A DNA stretch of 64,000 bases from Paraburkholderia sp. D15. GTDB lineage: Bacteria > Pseudomonadota > Gammaproteobacteria > Burkholderiales > Burkholderiaceae. Shown in pieces: positions 1 through 11,726 of this stretch. A program made the translations under genes and the position numbers. The notes beneath the pieces are model-generated. The model made no database searches. It saw only the letters and a list, made by a program, of their open reading frames with translations, and was not told where the DNA came from. The DNA lies in the NCBI RefSeq assembly GCF_029910215.1, contig NZ_CP110395.1, forward strand, positions 992,001-1,056,000. Reading direction: 5' to 3'. How positions within the stretch are numbered: position 1 is the first letter of the stretch; the number at the start of each line of letters is the position of its first letter.

Positions 1-103
1 GGCCGGATCGAAGTTTCCGGTCGCCGCGCACGGGTTCGCAGCCATGCTGGACAAGGCGCCAGCCGGGAATCGGCCGCACGCGGCCCCACACGCAACAGGA
101 TCA

Positions 104-2419
104 ATGGCAAAAGCTCCCTATTCCGCGAGCGCACAGGCATTGCCTCACCGCATGTCGCGCCTCTTCACCGAAATCCGCTGGATCCTGCAGGTGGCGCTCG
201 GCGTGTTCCTGCTCATGGCGCTCGTCAGCTACAGCCGGCGCGATCCGAGCTGGACCCATGCCGCGCAGGTCGACCATATCGCCAACTGGGCGGGCCGTGT
301 CGGCGCGTGGACCTCGGACATCCTGCTGCTGCTGTTCGGGCTGTCGGCCTACTGGTGGATCGTGCTGCTCGGCCGCCACATCTCCGCGAACTACAAACGC
401 ATCACCCGTCAGGAGAGCGTCGAGGAAGACAAGCCGCGCGACGTCAGCTGGCTTGCGGACGCGTTCGCGTTCGTGCTGGTGCTGCTCGCCTGCGACGGTA
501 TCGAGGCCTTGCGCATGTGGTCGCTGAAGGTGCAGTTGCCGCGCGCGCCGGGCGGCGTGATCGGCGAGGCGGTGGCGCGCGGCGTGTCGCATGCGCTCGG
601 CTTCACCGGCGGCACGCTGGCCTTGCTGATCGCACTCGCGATCGGGTTGTCGCTGTATTTCCGCTTCTCGTGGCTGTCGGTATCGGAGAAGGTCGGCGAG
701 TCGATCATTTCCGCCGTGACGTTCGCCAAGCTGCGCCGCGAGGCGGGCCGTGACCGCAAGCTCGGCGAAGCGGCGGCCGTCAAGCGCGAAGGCAAGGTCG
801 AGAAGGGCCGCGTGCGGATCGAGGAGCACGAGCCGGTGGTGATCGTGCCGCCGGTCGTCACGCCGGCCAAGTCGGAGCGCGTCGAGAAGGAGCGTCAGGT
901 GCCGCTCTTCACGGACCTGCCGGGCGACTCCACCTTGCCGCCCATCTCGCTGCTCGACGCGGCGCCGGTCGCGCAGGAAACCATTTCCGCCGACACGCTC
1001 GAATTCACCTCGCGACTGATCGAGAAGAAGCTCAAGGACTTCGGCGTCGAAGTGAGCGTGGTCGCCGCGTATCCGGGGCCGGTCGTCACGCGCTACGAGA
1101 TCGAGCCGGCTACCGGCGTGAAGGGCAGCCAGATCGTCGGTCTCGCGAAAGACCTCGCGCGTTCGCTGTCGCTCGTGTCGATCCGCGTGGTCGAAACGAT
1201 TCCGGGCAAGAACTACATGGCGCTCGAATTGCCGAACCAGCGCCGCCAGACCGTGAGCCTGTCCGAGATCCTCGGCTCGGCCGTGTATGCGGACGCCGCA
1301 TCGCCGTTGACCATGGGGCTCGGCAAGGACATCGGCGGCAAGCCGGTGTGCGCGGACCTCGCGAAGATGCCGCACTTGCTGGTGGCGGGTACGACGGGTT
1401 CGGGCAAGTCGGTGGGGATCAACGCGATGATCCTGTCGCTGCTCTACAAGGCGAGCGCCGACCAGGTGCGGATGATCCTGATCGATCCGAAGATGCTCGA
1501 AATGAGCGTCTACGAAGGCATTCCGCATCTGCTGTGTCCGGTGGTGACGGACATGCGCCAGGCCGGTCACGCGCTGAACTGGGCGGTGGCCGAAATGGAA
1601 CGCCGCTACAAGCTGATGAGCAAGCTCGGCGTGCGCAATCTCGCGGGCTACAACAACAAGATCGACGAAGCGGCCAGGCGCGAGGAGAAGCTGCCGAATC
1701 CGTTCAGCCTCACGCCGGACGATCCGGAACCGCTCTCGCGTTTACCGAATATCGTGATCGTGATCGACGAACTGGCCGACCTGATGATGGTGGTCGGCAA
1801 GAAGGTCGAAGAGTTGATCGCGCGGATCGCGCAGAAGGCGCGCGCGGCCGGCATTCACCTGATTCTCGCCACGCAGCGGCCGTCGGTGGACGTGATCACC
1901 GGCCTCATCAAGGCCAACGTGCCGACGCGGATGGCGTTCCAGGTGTCGTCGAAGATCGACTCGCGCACCATTCTCGACCAGCAGGGCGCGGAGTCGCTGC
2001 TCGGCATGGGCGACATGCTGTATCTGCCGCCGGGTAGCGGTCTGCCGGTGCGTGTGCATGGCGCGTTCGTGTCGGACGAGGAAGTGCACCGCGTGGTCGA
2101 CAAGCTCAAGGAGCAGGGCGAGCCGAACTATATCGAGGGCATTCTCGAAGGCGGCGTGACGGGCGAGGGCGACGAAGGCTCGGCGGGCGCCGGCGGAACC
2201 GGCACGGGCGACGGCGAGTCGGACCCGCTGTATGACCAGGCGGTGGACGTCGTGCTGAAGAATCGCCGTGCGTCGATCTCGCTGGTGCAGCGGCATTTGC
2301 GCATCGGCTATAACCGTGCCGCGCGGCTGCTCGAACAGATGGAGAACTCGGGCGTGGTCTCGGCGATGTCGTCGAACGGCAATCGCGAGATTCTCGCGCC
2401 CGCGCGCGAAGCGGAATAA
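104..2419 (+). CDS. ftsK: DNA translocase FtsK
   Basis: Membrane-anchored ATPase that pumps chromosome-dimer DNA toward the division septum and activates XerCD at dif. The predicted 771-residue protein has about four hydrophobic segments in the first 210 residues, a short charged linker, the beta/alpha translocase core with Walker A GTTGSGKS near residue 430 and Walker B-like [13 protein letters not shown] near 560, and a winged-helix gamma domain at the end (DPLYDQAV...[12 protein letters not shown] type). The linker is much shorter than in E. coli FtsK, giving the compact form usual in betaproteobacteria. The frame is open from 44, but I start at the ATG at 104 because AGGA lies just upstream and the 20 extra residues look like leader translation. 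lolA follows after 328 bases. Confidence 0.96.
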   Translation: MAKAPYSASAQALPHRMSRLFTEIRWILQVALGVFLLMALVSYSRRDPSWTHAAQVDHIANWAGRVGAWTSDILLLLFGLSAYWWIVLLGRHISANYKRITRQESVEEDKPRDVSWLADAFAFVLVLLACDGIEALRMWSLKVQLPRAPGGVIGEAVARGVSHALGFTGGTLALLIALAIGLSLYFRFSWLSVSEKVGESIISAVTFAKLRREAGRDRKLGEAAAVKREGKVEKGRVRIEEHEPVVIVPPVVTPAKSERVEKERQVPLFTDLPGDSTLPPISLLDAAPVAQETISADTLEFTSRLIEKKLKDFGVEVSVVAAYPGPVVTRYEIEPATGVKGSQIVGLAKDLARSLSLVSIRVVETIPGKNYMALELPNQRRQTVSLSEILGSAVYADAASPLTMGLGKDIGGKPVCADLAKMPHLLVAGTTGSGKSVGINAMILSLLYKASADQVRMILIDPKMLEMSVYEGIPHLLCPVVTDMRQAGHALNWAVAEMERRYKLMSKLGVRNLAGYNNKIDEAARREEKLPNPFSLTPDDPEPLSRLPNIVIVIDELADLMMVVGKKVEELIARIAQKARAAGIHLILATQRPSVDVITGLIKANVPTRMAFQVSSKIDSRTILDQQGAESLLGMGDMLYLPPGSGLPVRVHGAFVSDEEVHRVVDKLKEQGEPNYIEGILEGGVTGEGDEGSAGAGGTGTGDGESDPLYDQAVDVVLKNRRASISLVQRHLRIGYNRAARLLEQMENSGVVSAMSSNGNREILAPAREAE

Positions 2420-2747
2420 GGCTTCGCGCCGCGCTAAGGCTCGCTAAGGCTCATTTAAGGCTTGGCGCATAAGCTACGCCGGACAGTGGACGCGGTGGGC
2501 ATGGCGGTGTCTGAGCCGAGGGCTGTAAGCGCAGCGATGTTCGAACCCGGCCCGACACGCCAGCAGCCAGTGCAGCGGCGTGGCCTTGGCGTCAATTTCG
2601 GCGTCGGCCTGAGCTTGGGCCTGAGCCTTAACTTCGGCCTTTGCCGTCCGCGACGCATGACTTTCAGGCCCGTCACGTGCTTCGCCCGAACGGGCCGGCC
2701 GGCGCATCCGGCGCGCTCAACGAATTCAATCAAGGGAGAAAACAACT
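2420..2747. other. ftsK-lolA intergenic region with short repeats
   Basis: No convincing gene. Just after the ftsK stop, TAAGGCT occurs four times between about 2416 and 2463, the last three about ten bases apart. Further on (about 2600-2640) GGCCTGAGC occurs twice in a GC-rich stretch. The lolA ribosome-binding site AGGGAG lies at about 2731. No clear terminator is seen, so ftsK-lolA readthrough is possible. Confidence 0.4.
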
Positions 2748-3482
2748 ATGCAGCGATTCGCGCAGCAGCATGCTTCCCAGCGTGCTCAATCCAGCGGTTT
2801 TGGCCATCTCGCCCGCACGCTCGTGCGTGGCATCGGCAGCGTGGCGATCGGCGCGTCGATGCTGGTGGCGTCGCAGGCCTTCGCGAGCGGCACCGAGCAA
2901 CTGAAGGCCTTTGTCGCGCAGGTGCATTCGGCGCGCGGCACCTTCGTCCAGCAGGAAGTGCGTGCGCCGAGCAAGGCGCAGGGCGCGAGCGGCACGCTGT
3001 CCACCGGCGGCGCGGGCAAGACCGGCACGTCGAGCGGCACGTTCACGTTCGCGCGTCCGGGCAAGTTCATCTGGCAATACGAGAAGCCCTACGCGCAGTT
3101 GCTGCAGGCGGACGGCGACAAGCTCTACGTGTACGACAAGGACCTGAACCAGGTGACGGTGCGTAGCCTCGGTGGCGCGCTTGGCGCGAGCCCGGCAGCG
3201 ATCCTGTTCGGCAGCAACGATCTGGACAAGAACTTCACGCTGCGCGACGCGGGTGTGAAGGCCGGCATCGACTGGCTCGAACTGACGCCGAAGGCGAAGG
3301 ACACGCAGTTCCAGCGCGTGGGCATCGGCTTCAAGGACGGCAATCTCGAAGCGATGGAATTGCACGACGTGTTCGGCAACGTCACGCTGCTGACCTTCTC
3401 GAACATCCAGAAGAACCCGCCGCTGCCGGCGGATGCATTCAAGTTCACGGTGCCGAAGGGCGCCGATGTGATCAACGGTTAA
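2748..3482 (+). CDS. lolA: outer-membrane lipoprotein carrier protein LolA
   Basis: Periplasmic chaperone that takes lipoproteins from LolCDE in the inner membrane and hands them to LolB. The 244-residue product has a long N-terminal export signal ending near residue 46 (ASQAFA before SGTEQL). Then comes the LolA fold with the typical FVQQEV start, the [11 protein letters not shown] strand, the [15 protein letters not shown] hairpin, and the [20 protein letters not shown] end. The start codon sits behind AGGGAG with good spacing. The signal region is longer than in E. coli LolA, as is usual in Burkholderia relatives. The gene normally sits between ftsK and rarA; here a catabolic module separates it from rarA. 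Confidence 0.95.
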   Translation: MQRFAQQHASQRAQSSGFGHLARTLVRGIGSVAIGASMLVASQAFASGTEQLKAFVAQVHSARGTFVQQEVRAPSKAQGASGTLSTGGAGKTGTSSGTFTFARPGKFIWQYEKPYAQLLQADGDKLYVYDKDLNQVTVRSLGGALGASPAAILFGSNDLDKNFTLRDAGVKAGIDWLELTPKAKDTQFQRVGIGFKDGNLEAMELHDVFGNVTLLTFSNIQKNPPLPADAFKFTVPKGADVING

Positions 3483-3570
3483 GCGCTCGCATTGGTGCGC
3501 TACACGTCCGCGATACGGATGTTGAAACTGCGCGGCAACGTGGGGTTCTAGCGAGGTTGCCGTCTGAACG

Positions 3571-3607
3571 AAACGGCCCGATCGGCACAAGCCGATCGGG
3601 CCGTTTT
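3571..3607 (+). terminator. intrinsic terminator after lolA
   Basis: A perfect 16-base inverted repeat (AAACGGCCCGATCGGC, loop ACAA, GCCGATCGGGCCGTTT) is followed by TTTT and then CGTTTC. Flanking bases extend the pairing, so it may act on both strands and also end transcription of the convergent LysR gene. Confidence 0.9.
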
Positions 3608-3650
3608 CGTTTCATGGCCGCACGCGTCGTTCAACGCCTCACCACCCCGG

Positions 3651-4571
3651 CTACTTATCCACCTCCAGCACCTGCGCCGGATGCGCGGCCTTCATATCGT
3701 CGATGAACGCCTCGACGATATCCGTGCGATGCTGCCGCGCCCGCGTCACCATATGAAACGCGACGCGATAGCGCATCTGCTCCGGATTCAGCGCCGCGAG
3801 CAAACCCTGCTGCACGAACGGCGCCGCGAAATGTCCCGGCAGATAACCGAGGTGATGCCCGGACAGCACCAGCATCGCCACCGCTTCCATGTTGTCGGCG
3901 ACCGCGGTGACGTTCTGCGGGGTGGTCGAGCTTTCGGCTTCGGGCAGCGGATAGCTGCGCCATGCCCACTCGTGCTGCGCGGCCTCGGCGGGTGGCACGG
4001 CCCCCGCCCGTGCGAACAGCGGATGTCCCTTCGCGCAATAGGCAAGTTGATCCTCGGCAAACACCTCGGTGTATTCGAGCGACGGCACGCGATGCCAGAA
4101 ATAGCCGATGCCGATCTGGATCCGCCCATTGAGCAGCAGCTCTTCGAGCTCACCTGGCGAGCGCACCAGAATCGAAAAGCGCACCGACTGGTCGCGCGCG
4201 CGGAAGCGGCCGATCGCCTCGCTGATGCGCGCGCTCGCCGACACCGGCGTATGACCGATCATGCCGATATCGAGCGTGCCGACCAGCTTGCGGCCGACGT
4301 TGCGCGCCTGCATGCCGAAGGTATCGACGGCGGCCAGCAGCGCGCGTGCCGCGTCGATGAACTGCTCGCCGCGCGCGGTCAGGCTGAAGCCGCCGCGTCC
4401 GCGTTCGCACAGCCGGTAGCCGAGGCGCGTTTCGAGCGTGGCAAGCTGCGTGCTGATGGTGGACTGGCCGACGTTGAGGGTCGCCTGGGCGGGCGAGACG
4501 CCGCCCGCATCGACGATGGCGAGGAATACGCGGATCAGCCGCAGGTCGAGATCGGTGAGTTGGGAGAACAT
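3651..4571 (-). CDS. LysR-family transcriptional regulator (likely of the guanidino-catabolic module)
   Basis: A 306-residue LysR-type regulator. The N-terminal winged helix-turn-helix covers roughly residues 8-66 (LRLIRVFLAIVDAGG...AQATLNVGQSTISTQLATLETRLGYRLCERG) and the periplasmic-binding-like effector domain roughly 90-300. It is divergently transcribed from the speB/gbuA-like gene with 170 bases between them, the usual arrangement for a LysR regulator and its target. In Pseudomonas the guanidinobutyrase gene is likewise paired with a divergent LysR regulator, so control by a guanidino acid is a reasonable inference. A 6-bp inverted repeat lies just before its start. Confidence 0.88.
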   Translation of the reverse strand: MFSQLTDLDLRLIRVFLAIVDAGGVSPAQATLNVGQSTISTQLATLETRLGYRLCERGRGGFSLTARGEQFIDAARALLAAVDTFGMQARNVGRKLVGTLDIGMIGHTPVSASARISEAIGRFRARDQSVRFSILVRSPGELEELLLNGRIQIGIGYFWHRVPSLEYTEVFAEDQLAYCAKGHPLFARAGAVPPAEAAQHEWAWRSYPLPEAESSTTPQNVTAVADNMEAVAMLVLSGHHLGYLPGHFAAPFVQQGLLAALNPEQMRYRVAFHMVTRARQHRTDIVEAFIDDMKAAHPAQVLEVDK

Positions 4572-4581
4572 GCTGAAGCAT

Positions 4582-4601
4582 ACATCGTTGGAAATCGATG
4601 T
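4582..4601. promoter_or_regulatory. candidate LysR operator
   Basis: Inverted repeat ACATCG-N8-CGATGT in the intergenic region between the LysR gene and speB, 10 bases upstream of the LysR start codon. The position suits autoregulation and control of the divergent gene. Seen by eye only. Confidence 0.4.
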
Positions 4602-4741
4602 GAAGTTTATTCCGTTCGTATTTTAACTTCGAGGAAACTGCTGAAAAATCCAGATTCGCCCGGCAAGGTGCGATGCTCACGCTTCTCCTCGGCCGGTTCG
4701 CGCGTTTTTAGCATGCAGACCTTTTCCATTGCCGAGGCACG

Positions 4742-5731
4742 ATGAAACCCTCTTCCTTCATTTCTCCCGACGCCGGTGAGCGGCCGCAACCGCTGTCCGG
4801 CAATGCGATGCCCCGCTGCGGCGGCATCGCGACCATGATGCGTCTGCCGAACGTCGGCTCGGCCGAAGGGTTCGACGCCTGCTTCGTCGGCGTGCCGTTC
4901 GATCTCGGCACCTCCAACCGCACCGGCGCGCGTTTCGGACCGCGCCAGATCCGCAGCGAATCGGTGCTGCTGCGCCCCTACAACATGGCGACGCGCGCCG
5001 CGCCGTTCGATTCGCTGCGGGTTGCCGATCTCGGCGACGTCGCGATCAATCCGTACAACCTGCATGACTCGATCGCGCGCATCGAAAGCGCGTACGACGA
5101 GATCCTTCAGCACGACTGCAAGCCGATCACCCTGGGCGGCGACCACACCATCGCGTTGCCGATCCTGCGCGCGATTCATCGCAAGCACGGCAAGGTCGGG
5201 CTGATTCACGTCGACGCGCACGCCGACGTCAACGACACGATGATGGGCGAGAAGATCGCGCACGGCACGCCGTTCCGCCGCGCGGTGGAAGAGGGTCTGC
5301 TCGATTGCGAGCGCGTCGTGCAGATCGGCTTGCGCGGGACCGGCTACGCGGCGGAAGACTTCGACTGGTGCCGCGACCAGGGCTTCGACGTGGTGCAGGC
5401 CGAGGCATGCTGGAACCAGTCGCTGGTGCCGCTGATGGCGCGCGTGCGGGAGCGCATGGGCGACGCGCCGGTGTACATCACGTTCGACATCGACGGGATC
5501 GATCCGGCGTTCGCGCCGGGCACGGGCACGCCGGAAATCGCTGGATTGACGGTGCCGCAGGCGCTCGAAATCATTCGCGGCGCGCATGGGCTGAATATCG
5601 TCGGTTGCGATCTGGTGGAGGTCGCGCCGCCGTACGATCCGTTCGGCACGACCGCGTTGCTCGGCGCGAATCTCGCGTTCGAGTTGTTGTGCGTGTTGCC
5701 CGGCGTCGAGTATCGCGCGGCGACGCGTTGA
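4742..5731 (+). CDS. speB: agmatinase/guanidinobutyrase-family ureohydrolase
   Basis: Binuclear-manganese ureohydrolase of the arginase superfamily that removes urea from a guanidino compound (agmatine, guanidinobutyrate or guanidinopropionate). The 329-residue protein carries all metal ligands: H135 in GGDHT, D158/H160/D162 in DAHAD, and D249/D251 in FDIDGID. The opening PLSGNAMPRCGGIATMMRLP and the companion LysR and NCS1-permease genes look more like Pseudomonas GbuA/GpuA than housekeeping agmatinase, so guanidinobutyrase is my preferred reading. Substrate cannot be fixed from sequence. GAGG precedes the ATG by about six bases. Confidence 0.88.
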   Translation: MKPSSFISPDAGERPQPLSGNAMPRCGGIATMMRLPNVGSAEGFDACFVGVPFDLGTSNRTGARFGPRQIRSESVLLRPYNMATRAAPFDSLRVADLGDVAINPYNLHDSIARIESAYDEILQHDCKPITLGGDHTIALPILRAIHRKHGKVGLIHVDAHADVNDTMMGEKIAHGTPFRRAVEEGLLDCERVVQIGLRGTGYAAEDFDWCRDQGFDVVQAEACWNQSLVPLMARVRERMGDAPVYITFDIDGIDPAFAPGTGTPEIAGLTVPQALEIIRGAHGLNIVGCDLVEVAPPYDPFGTTALLGANLAFELLCVLPGVEYRAATR

Positions 5732-5764
5732 AACGGTGACGCGCGAGGCGTCAGGCGTGCGCCG

Positions 5765-7081
5765 TCACGCGTACGCCGTCTTGCGCACCGACACCAGCGC
5801 GAAATAACCGAGCCCGCCGATCGCCAGCGCGGGCAGCGTCGCGCCCAGGTCCGGCAGCCACGTGTTGATCGCCTGATACGCCGCGATGCCGATCGCCCAC
5901 GCGATGAACGCGCTCAGATGCCAGCCGCCCGAGAAGCCGTAACGGCCGCGCGGGTCGGCGAGCGCGGCGGCGTCGAGCCGGCGTTTGCGCACGATGAAGT
6001 GATCCACCAGCACCACGCCGAACAGCGGCGCGAACACCGAGCCGATCAGCAACAGGAAGTTCTGATACTTCGCCATCGGCACCAGCAGCGCGACCAGCGT
6101 GCACAACGCGCCGAACGCCGCCGACAGGATCGGCACGCTGCCGCGCGTCCAGAAGGTGCCGGTCGAAACCGCCGCCGAGTGAATGTCGGCGAAGGCGTTG
6201 TCCACTTCGTCGATCAGGATCAGCAGCAGCGCGAGGCCGCCACCGGCCTGGGCCAGGGCGCCGGTCAGGAGCGCATCGCCGCCGCCCGCCGCGAGACCGT
6301 AAATCGCGCCGAGCGCGTAGAACCACAGATTCGCGATCCCATAGCCCAGCAGCGTGCCGCGGAAGGTCTCGCCGGCCTTGCGGCCGAAGCGCGTGTAGTC
6401 GGCGATCAGCGGCAGCCATGACAGCGGCATCGCCACCACCAGATCGATCGCGCCGCCGAACGACATCTCGCCCGTGCCCGGACGGCGCATCAGCGCCGCC
6501 AGATCGTGTTTGGCGAGCAGATTCCACGACAGCCACGCGGCGCCCGCGAGCAGCAGCCAGATGCCCCACGTGCGCAGGAATTTGCGCACGAACGACAGCG
6601 GGCCGCTGATCGCCAGCAGCGTCGCGAGCAGGCCGAAGATCACGGTCCAGATCAGCGGCATCGACAGGCCGAAAGCCTGTTTGGCGAGCGCATCGGCGGA
6701 ATCGCGCATCACGATCACCTCGAACGATCCCCAGCCCACCAGTTGCACCGCGTTCAGCACGGCGGGCACCGACGCGCCGCGCACGCCGAGCGTCGGCCGC
6801 AGCGACGACATCGCCGCGAGCCCCGTGTCCGTGCCGACCACGCCCGCGAGCGCCAGCAGCACCACGCCGATCACGCTGCCGAGCGCGATGGCCAGCAGCG
6901 CATGCGGCAGCGACAGGCCCGGCACCAGCAGCGCGCCCGCCTGGGCGACGAGCAGTCCGATACCGAGCGAGAACCAGAGCGCGAATGCATCGCCGGTGCG
7001 GAACGCGCGGCGTGCGTCGGGCACCGGTGTGAGCGGTGCGTAGGTGGAGCCGGCGTCGCCGGCGATTGGATCGTGTGCCAT
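5765..7081 (-). CDS. NCS1-family (cytosine/purine/HMP-type) permease
   Basis: A 438-residue inner-membrane carrier with about twelve hydrophobic segments, matching the nucleobase:cation symporter-1 family: FALWFSLGIGLLVAQAGALLVPG in the first helix and LPLIADYTRFGRK in the loop typical of CodB/CytX proteins. It is convergent with the ureohydrolase gene (33 bases apart). An NCS1-type carrier beside a guanidinobutyrase gene is also known in Pseudomonas, so uptake of a guanidino compound is plausible; CytX-type hydroxymethylpyrimidine transport is the alternative. I looked for a TPP riboswitch upstream, which would favour CytX, and saw none. An AAGAGACA-like ribosome-binding site precedes the ATG. 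Confidence 0.85.
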   Translation of the reverse strand: MAHDPIAGDAGSTYAPLTPVPDARRAFRTGDAFALWFSLGIGLLVAQAGALLVPGLSLPHALLAIALGSVIGVVLLALAGVVGTDTGLAAMSSLRPTLGVRGASVPAVLNAVQLVGWGSFEVIVMRDSADALAKQAFGLSMPLIWTVIFGLLATLLAISGPLSFVRKFLRTWGIWLLLAGAAWLSWNLLAKHDLAALMRRPGTGEMSFGGAIDLVVAMPLSWLPLIADYTRFGRKAGETFRGTLLGYGIANLWFYALGAIYGLAAGGGDALLTGALAQAGGGLALLLILIDEVDNAFADIHSAAVSTGTFWTRGSVPILSAAFGALCTLVALLVPMAKYQNFLLLIGSVFAPLFGVVLVDHFIVRKRRLDAAALADPRGRYGFSGGWHLSAFIAWAIGIAAYQAINTWLPDLGATLPALAIGGLGYFALVSVRKTAYA

Positions 7082-7138
7082 CGGGTCGTGTCTCTTGTTC
7101 GTGTTGCTCGTTGGTTGCTTGTTTGGTGTTGCCGCGCC

Positions 7139-7164
7139 GGCATGCGGTCGGTGGAACGCATGCC
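7139..7164. promoter_or_regulatory. 8-bp inverted repeat upstream of the permease gene
   Basis: GGCATGCG and CGCATGCC separated by 10 bases, 58 bases upstream of the permease start codon. It could be a regulator site or a leader hairpin. No U-tract follows on either strand. Confidence 0.35.
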
Positions 7165-7540
7165 GTGCGCGTGTCGCTTTGCGTATTGCTTACTTCGTAT
7201 GGCGTTGAATCGATTGCCTTCGCGCGACGGGCGCGCGCTGCGAACCCGGGATTATCGCTAAAAGATCTTACGGCTCGCCCGAGGTGTTGGCGAAGCGGCC
7301 GCGGCGGCTGCGCGATACCGTACGCCTGCTCGCGGCTTCCGGTCGTGGCGCGATGGATTTGGATTGCCTCCCGCGGCGTCCGGCCTTCCGGCCGCTTCCG
7401 CGCGCCGTCACTGTCATAATGCAGGACGTTGCCCGCACGCTGCCCGTGCCGGCCCTGCTTATCCGGCCGCCCGCCGCGTAGCGCGCTTCATGCGAGACGC
7501 GGCCGGCCACACCGCACACCGGGATCATTCCCGACACGTC
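7165..7540. other. intergenic region before rarA
   Basis: GC-rich stretch between the divergent permease and rarA genes. The rarA frame stays open back to 7364, but the extra residues are low-complexity and unlike RarA. I see no terminator, RNA gene or strong promoter, and nothing matching a TPP riboswitch. Confidence 0.35.
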
Positions 7541-10214
<2,674 letters not shown>

Positions 10215-10265
10215 TCGCCGCGGAAGCGGTCCCCCAGGTTTTTTGAAGTTTTTTTGTCGAAGGGC

Positions 10266-10294
10266 TTGGAATCCGGTTTCAGCTGTTCTATAAT
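10266..10294 (+). promoter_or_regulatory. sigma-70 promoter for tRNA-Ser
   Basis: -35 TTGGAA (10266-10271), 17-base spacer, -10 TATAAT (10289-10294, consensus). Transcription would start near 10301, about 74 bases before the mature tRNA 5' end, leaving a leader for processing. Confidence 0.85.
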
Positions 10295-10374
10295 CTTTCT
10301 CTCCCAAGCAACGACCCGCTTGGATCTGATGAAAAAGCGAAGAGAAATCTTCAGTGCTTTTAGTCGGAATACCC

Positions 10375-10464
10375 GGAAAGGTGGCAGAGTGGTCGAATGC
10401 GCTGGACTCGAAATCCAGTGTACCTTTAGGGGTACCGTGAGTTCGAATCTCACCCTTTCCGCCA
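10375..10464 (+). tRNA. tRNA-Ser (anticodon CGA)
   Basis: A 90-base class II tRNA. Acceptor arms GGAAAGG and CCTTTCC pair, the anticodon stem is CTGGA/TCCAG with loop CTCGAAA, and the anticodon CGA (10409-10411) reads UCG. A long variable arm (about 10417-10440, GTGTACC...GGTACCGTG) marks it as a serine tRNA, the T loop is GTTCGAATC, and the discriminator G plus CCA end is encoded. It has its own promoter and terminator. Confidence 0.97.
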
Positions 10465-10470
10465 AATTTA

Positions 10471-10505
10471 AAACCCCCGCAGAACGCAAGTTCTGCGGGG
10501 GTTTT
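10471..10505 (+). terminator. intrinsic terminator after tRNA-Ser
   Basis: 15-base arms AAACCCCCGCAGAAC and GTTCTGCGGGGGTTT around a GCAA tetraloop, ending in TTTT. A very strong terminator seven bases after the CCA end. Confidence 0.95.
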
Positions 10506-10620
10506 GCTTTGTGGGCCGGAAAGTTGTTGGTGGGTTCAGGCCGGTTGTGACGGATCGACTTCGATTTTCCGGAGGTCCGTGCGTGGTGCTCGCGTCACGA
10601 TGAAAAGACGGACATAAAAT

Positions 10621-10647
10621 GGCGCACCTTTCTATCGCAGGTGCGCC
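10621..10647 (+). promoter_or_regulatory. 9-bp hairpin over the ribosome-binding site of the acetyltransferase gene
   Basis: Perfect arms GGCGCACCT (10621-10629) and AGGTGCGCC (10639-10647) with a 9-base loop. The right arm contains the only Shine-Dalgarno-like AGG before the ATG at 10650, so a folded leader would hide it. A -10-like CATAAAAT lies at about 10611. Confidence 0.5.
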
Positions 10648-10649
10648 CG

Positions 10650-11141
10650 ATGCTGACGATCCGTCCACTTAACAGCGACTCGCAAGACGATGTCGCCGAC
10701 GTGCTGCGCATCTTCATCGATGCGCCTTCCTACACTCAGCTAGTCGAGGGGCGCGCACCGTCGACGGAGGACGTTGACGATTTTTTCCATGGCACGCCTG
10801 ACGGCAAGAGCGCGGCCGACAAATCGTTGTTTGGCTTCTACGCCGGGAGCAGCATGATCGGATGCGCCGATGTGATTCGCGCATGGCCAACCGATGACTG
10901 CGCGTGGATCGGTTTGCTTCTCTTCTCCGAGGCCCGTCAAAGTCAGGGATACGGGAAAGAGGCGCTGGAGATGCTCGCCGCGACGGCGCGTCGTTGGGGT
11001 TGCAGCAGAATGCAGCTTGCGGTGGTCTCCACGAATGCTCGTGGATTTGCTTTCTGGCAGCGAGAGGGCTTCGCGGAAATCCGGCGCAAGGTCAATCGGC
11101 GGTTCGTTGGCGAGCTGATCGTCTTGGGGCGGTGCGTATAG
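10650..11141 (+). CDS. GNAT-family N-acetyltransferase
   Basis: Acetyl-CoA-dependent acyltransferase of unknown substrate. The 163 residues follow the GNAT plan: strand IGCADVIRAW, then the acetyl-CoA loop in GLLLFSEARQSQGYGKEALEMLAATA (Q/RxxGxG/A-like QSQGYG), then MQLAVVSTNARGFAFWQREGFAEIRRK. I prefer the ATG at 10650 over the in-frame GTG at 10641, because AGG is correctly spaced for the ATG. The leader hairpin suggests translational control. The decayed transporter gene starts about 40 bases downstream. Substrate could be an antibiotic, a polyamine or a protein terminus. Confidence 0.8.
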   Translation: MLTIRPLNSDSQDDVADVLRIFIDAPSYTQLVEGRAPSTEDVDDFFHGTPDGKSAADKSLFGFYAGSSMIGCADVIRAWPTDDCAWIGLLLFSEARQSQGYGKEALEMLAATARRWGCSRMQLAVVSTNARGFAFWQREGFAEIRRKVNRRFVGELIVLGRCV

Positions 11142-11182
11142 CTGAATTGCTCATGGCGGATCGGCAGAATATCGAGTCCGGC

Positions 11183-11674
11183 GTCATGCACTATCGCGCG
11201 GGGGGAGGCCGATAACCTGGGTGCGACGTTGTCCTGGCAGCGTACCGACCGTGAAATCAACGACATCCTGTTCGATCCGCAGCACATTGCCGTGCTGCGC
11301 ATTGGTGGAAACTGGTTGCGAAATTTCGTGTTGAACGATGCGACGGGCAACTTCACGCTCGATGCGACTGCATCGATGATGGTGCCTTTGCCCAAACTGG
11401 GGCGATCCCTGTTCGCTTATCGCGGGACGCTGAGTGGGCAATTCACGAACGTGGCGCTGTACGGCTCCGAGCGGTTGTACCTCGACGGCATGGATATGGT
11501 TCGAGGATTTCGTCCAGGCGCCATTGCCGGAGACCGGGGACTGCAAGCGCGCAATGGTTGTGGCATCGGCAGATGCTGTCGGCGGAGGCGCTGGTTGGGC
11601 GTGCGCTGACGCAGCCTGCGGCGTTGGGGCCGCGAGCGAGTCTCGTGCTCGCGACCGTCAACTGGAATTACTAG
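11183..11674 (+). pseudogene. C-terminal remnant of a ShlB/FhaC-family two-partner-secretion transporter
   Basis: Outer-membrane beta-barrel remains in shifting frames. Frame one reads VMHYRAGG and changes at the G-run 11200-11205. The second frame carries EADNLGATLSWQRTDREIND, then LYGSERLYLDGMDMVRGF and GAIAGDRGLQARN. These match the SER...GG..TVRGF and GDRG signature near the C-terminus of FhaC/ShlB/HecB proteins. Past about 11550 the first frame returns, reading HRQMLSAEALVGRALTQPAA and ending ASLVLATVNWNY-stop at 11674, a typical outer-membrane C-terminal strand. Material between the GDRG motif and this end appears lost. The N-terminal POTRA domains and signal peptide are absent and no TpsA exoprotein lies nearby. 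It is a degraded relic, or one disrupted by sequencing errors in the G-run. Confidence 0.7.
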
Positions 11675-11726
11675 CTAGGTGTCCCAGTGAAAAGATCGAC
11701 GGGGAATCGTGCGTCTCTTTCCGAGG

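Noticed and set aside
2462..2747. A small gene between ftsK and lolA
   Set aside because: Open frames exist on both strands, but the translation is repetitive, lacks a ribosome-binding site, and merely reflects the GGCCTGAGC repeats.
7082..7260. TPP riboswitch upstream of the NCS1 permease
   Set aside because: Searched on the minus strand for the CTGAGA and GAACCTGATC-type core; neither is present.
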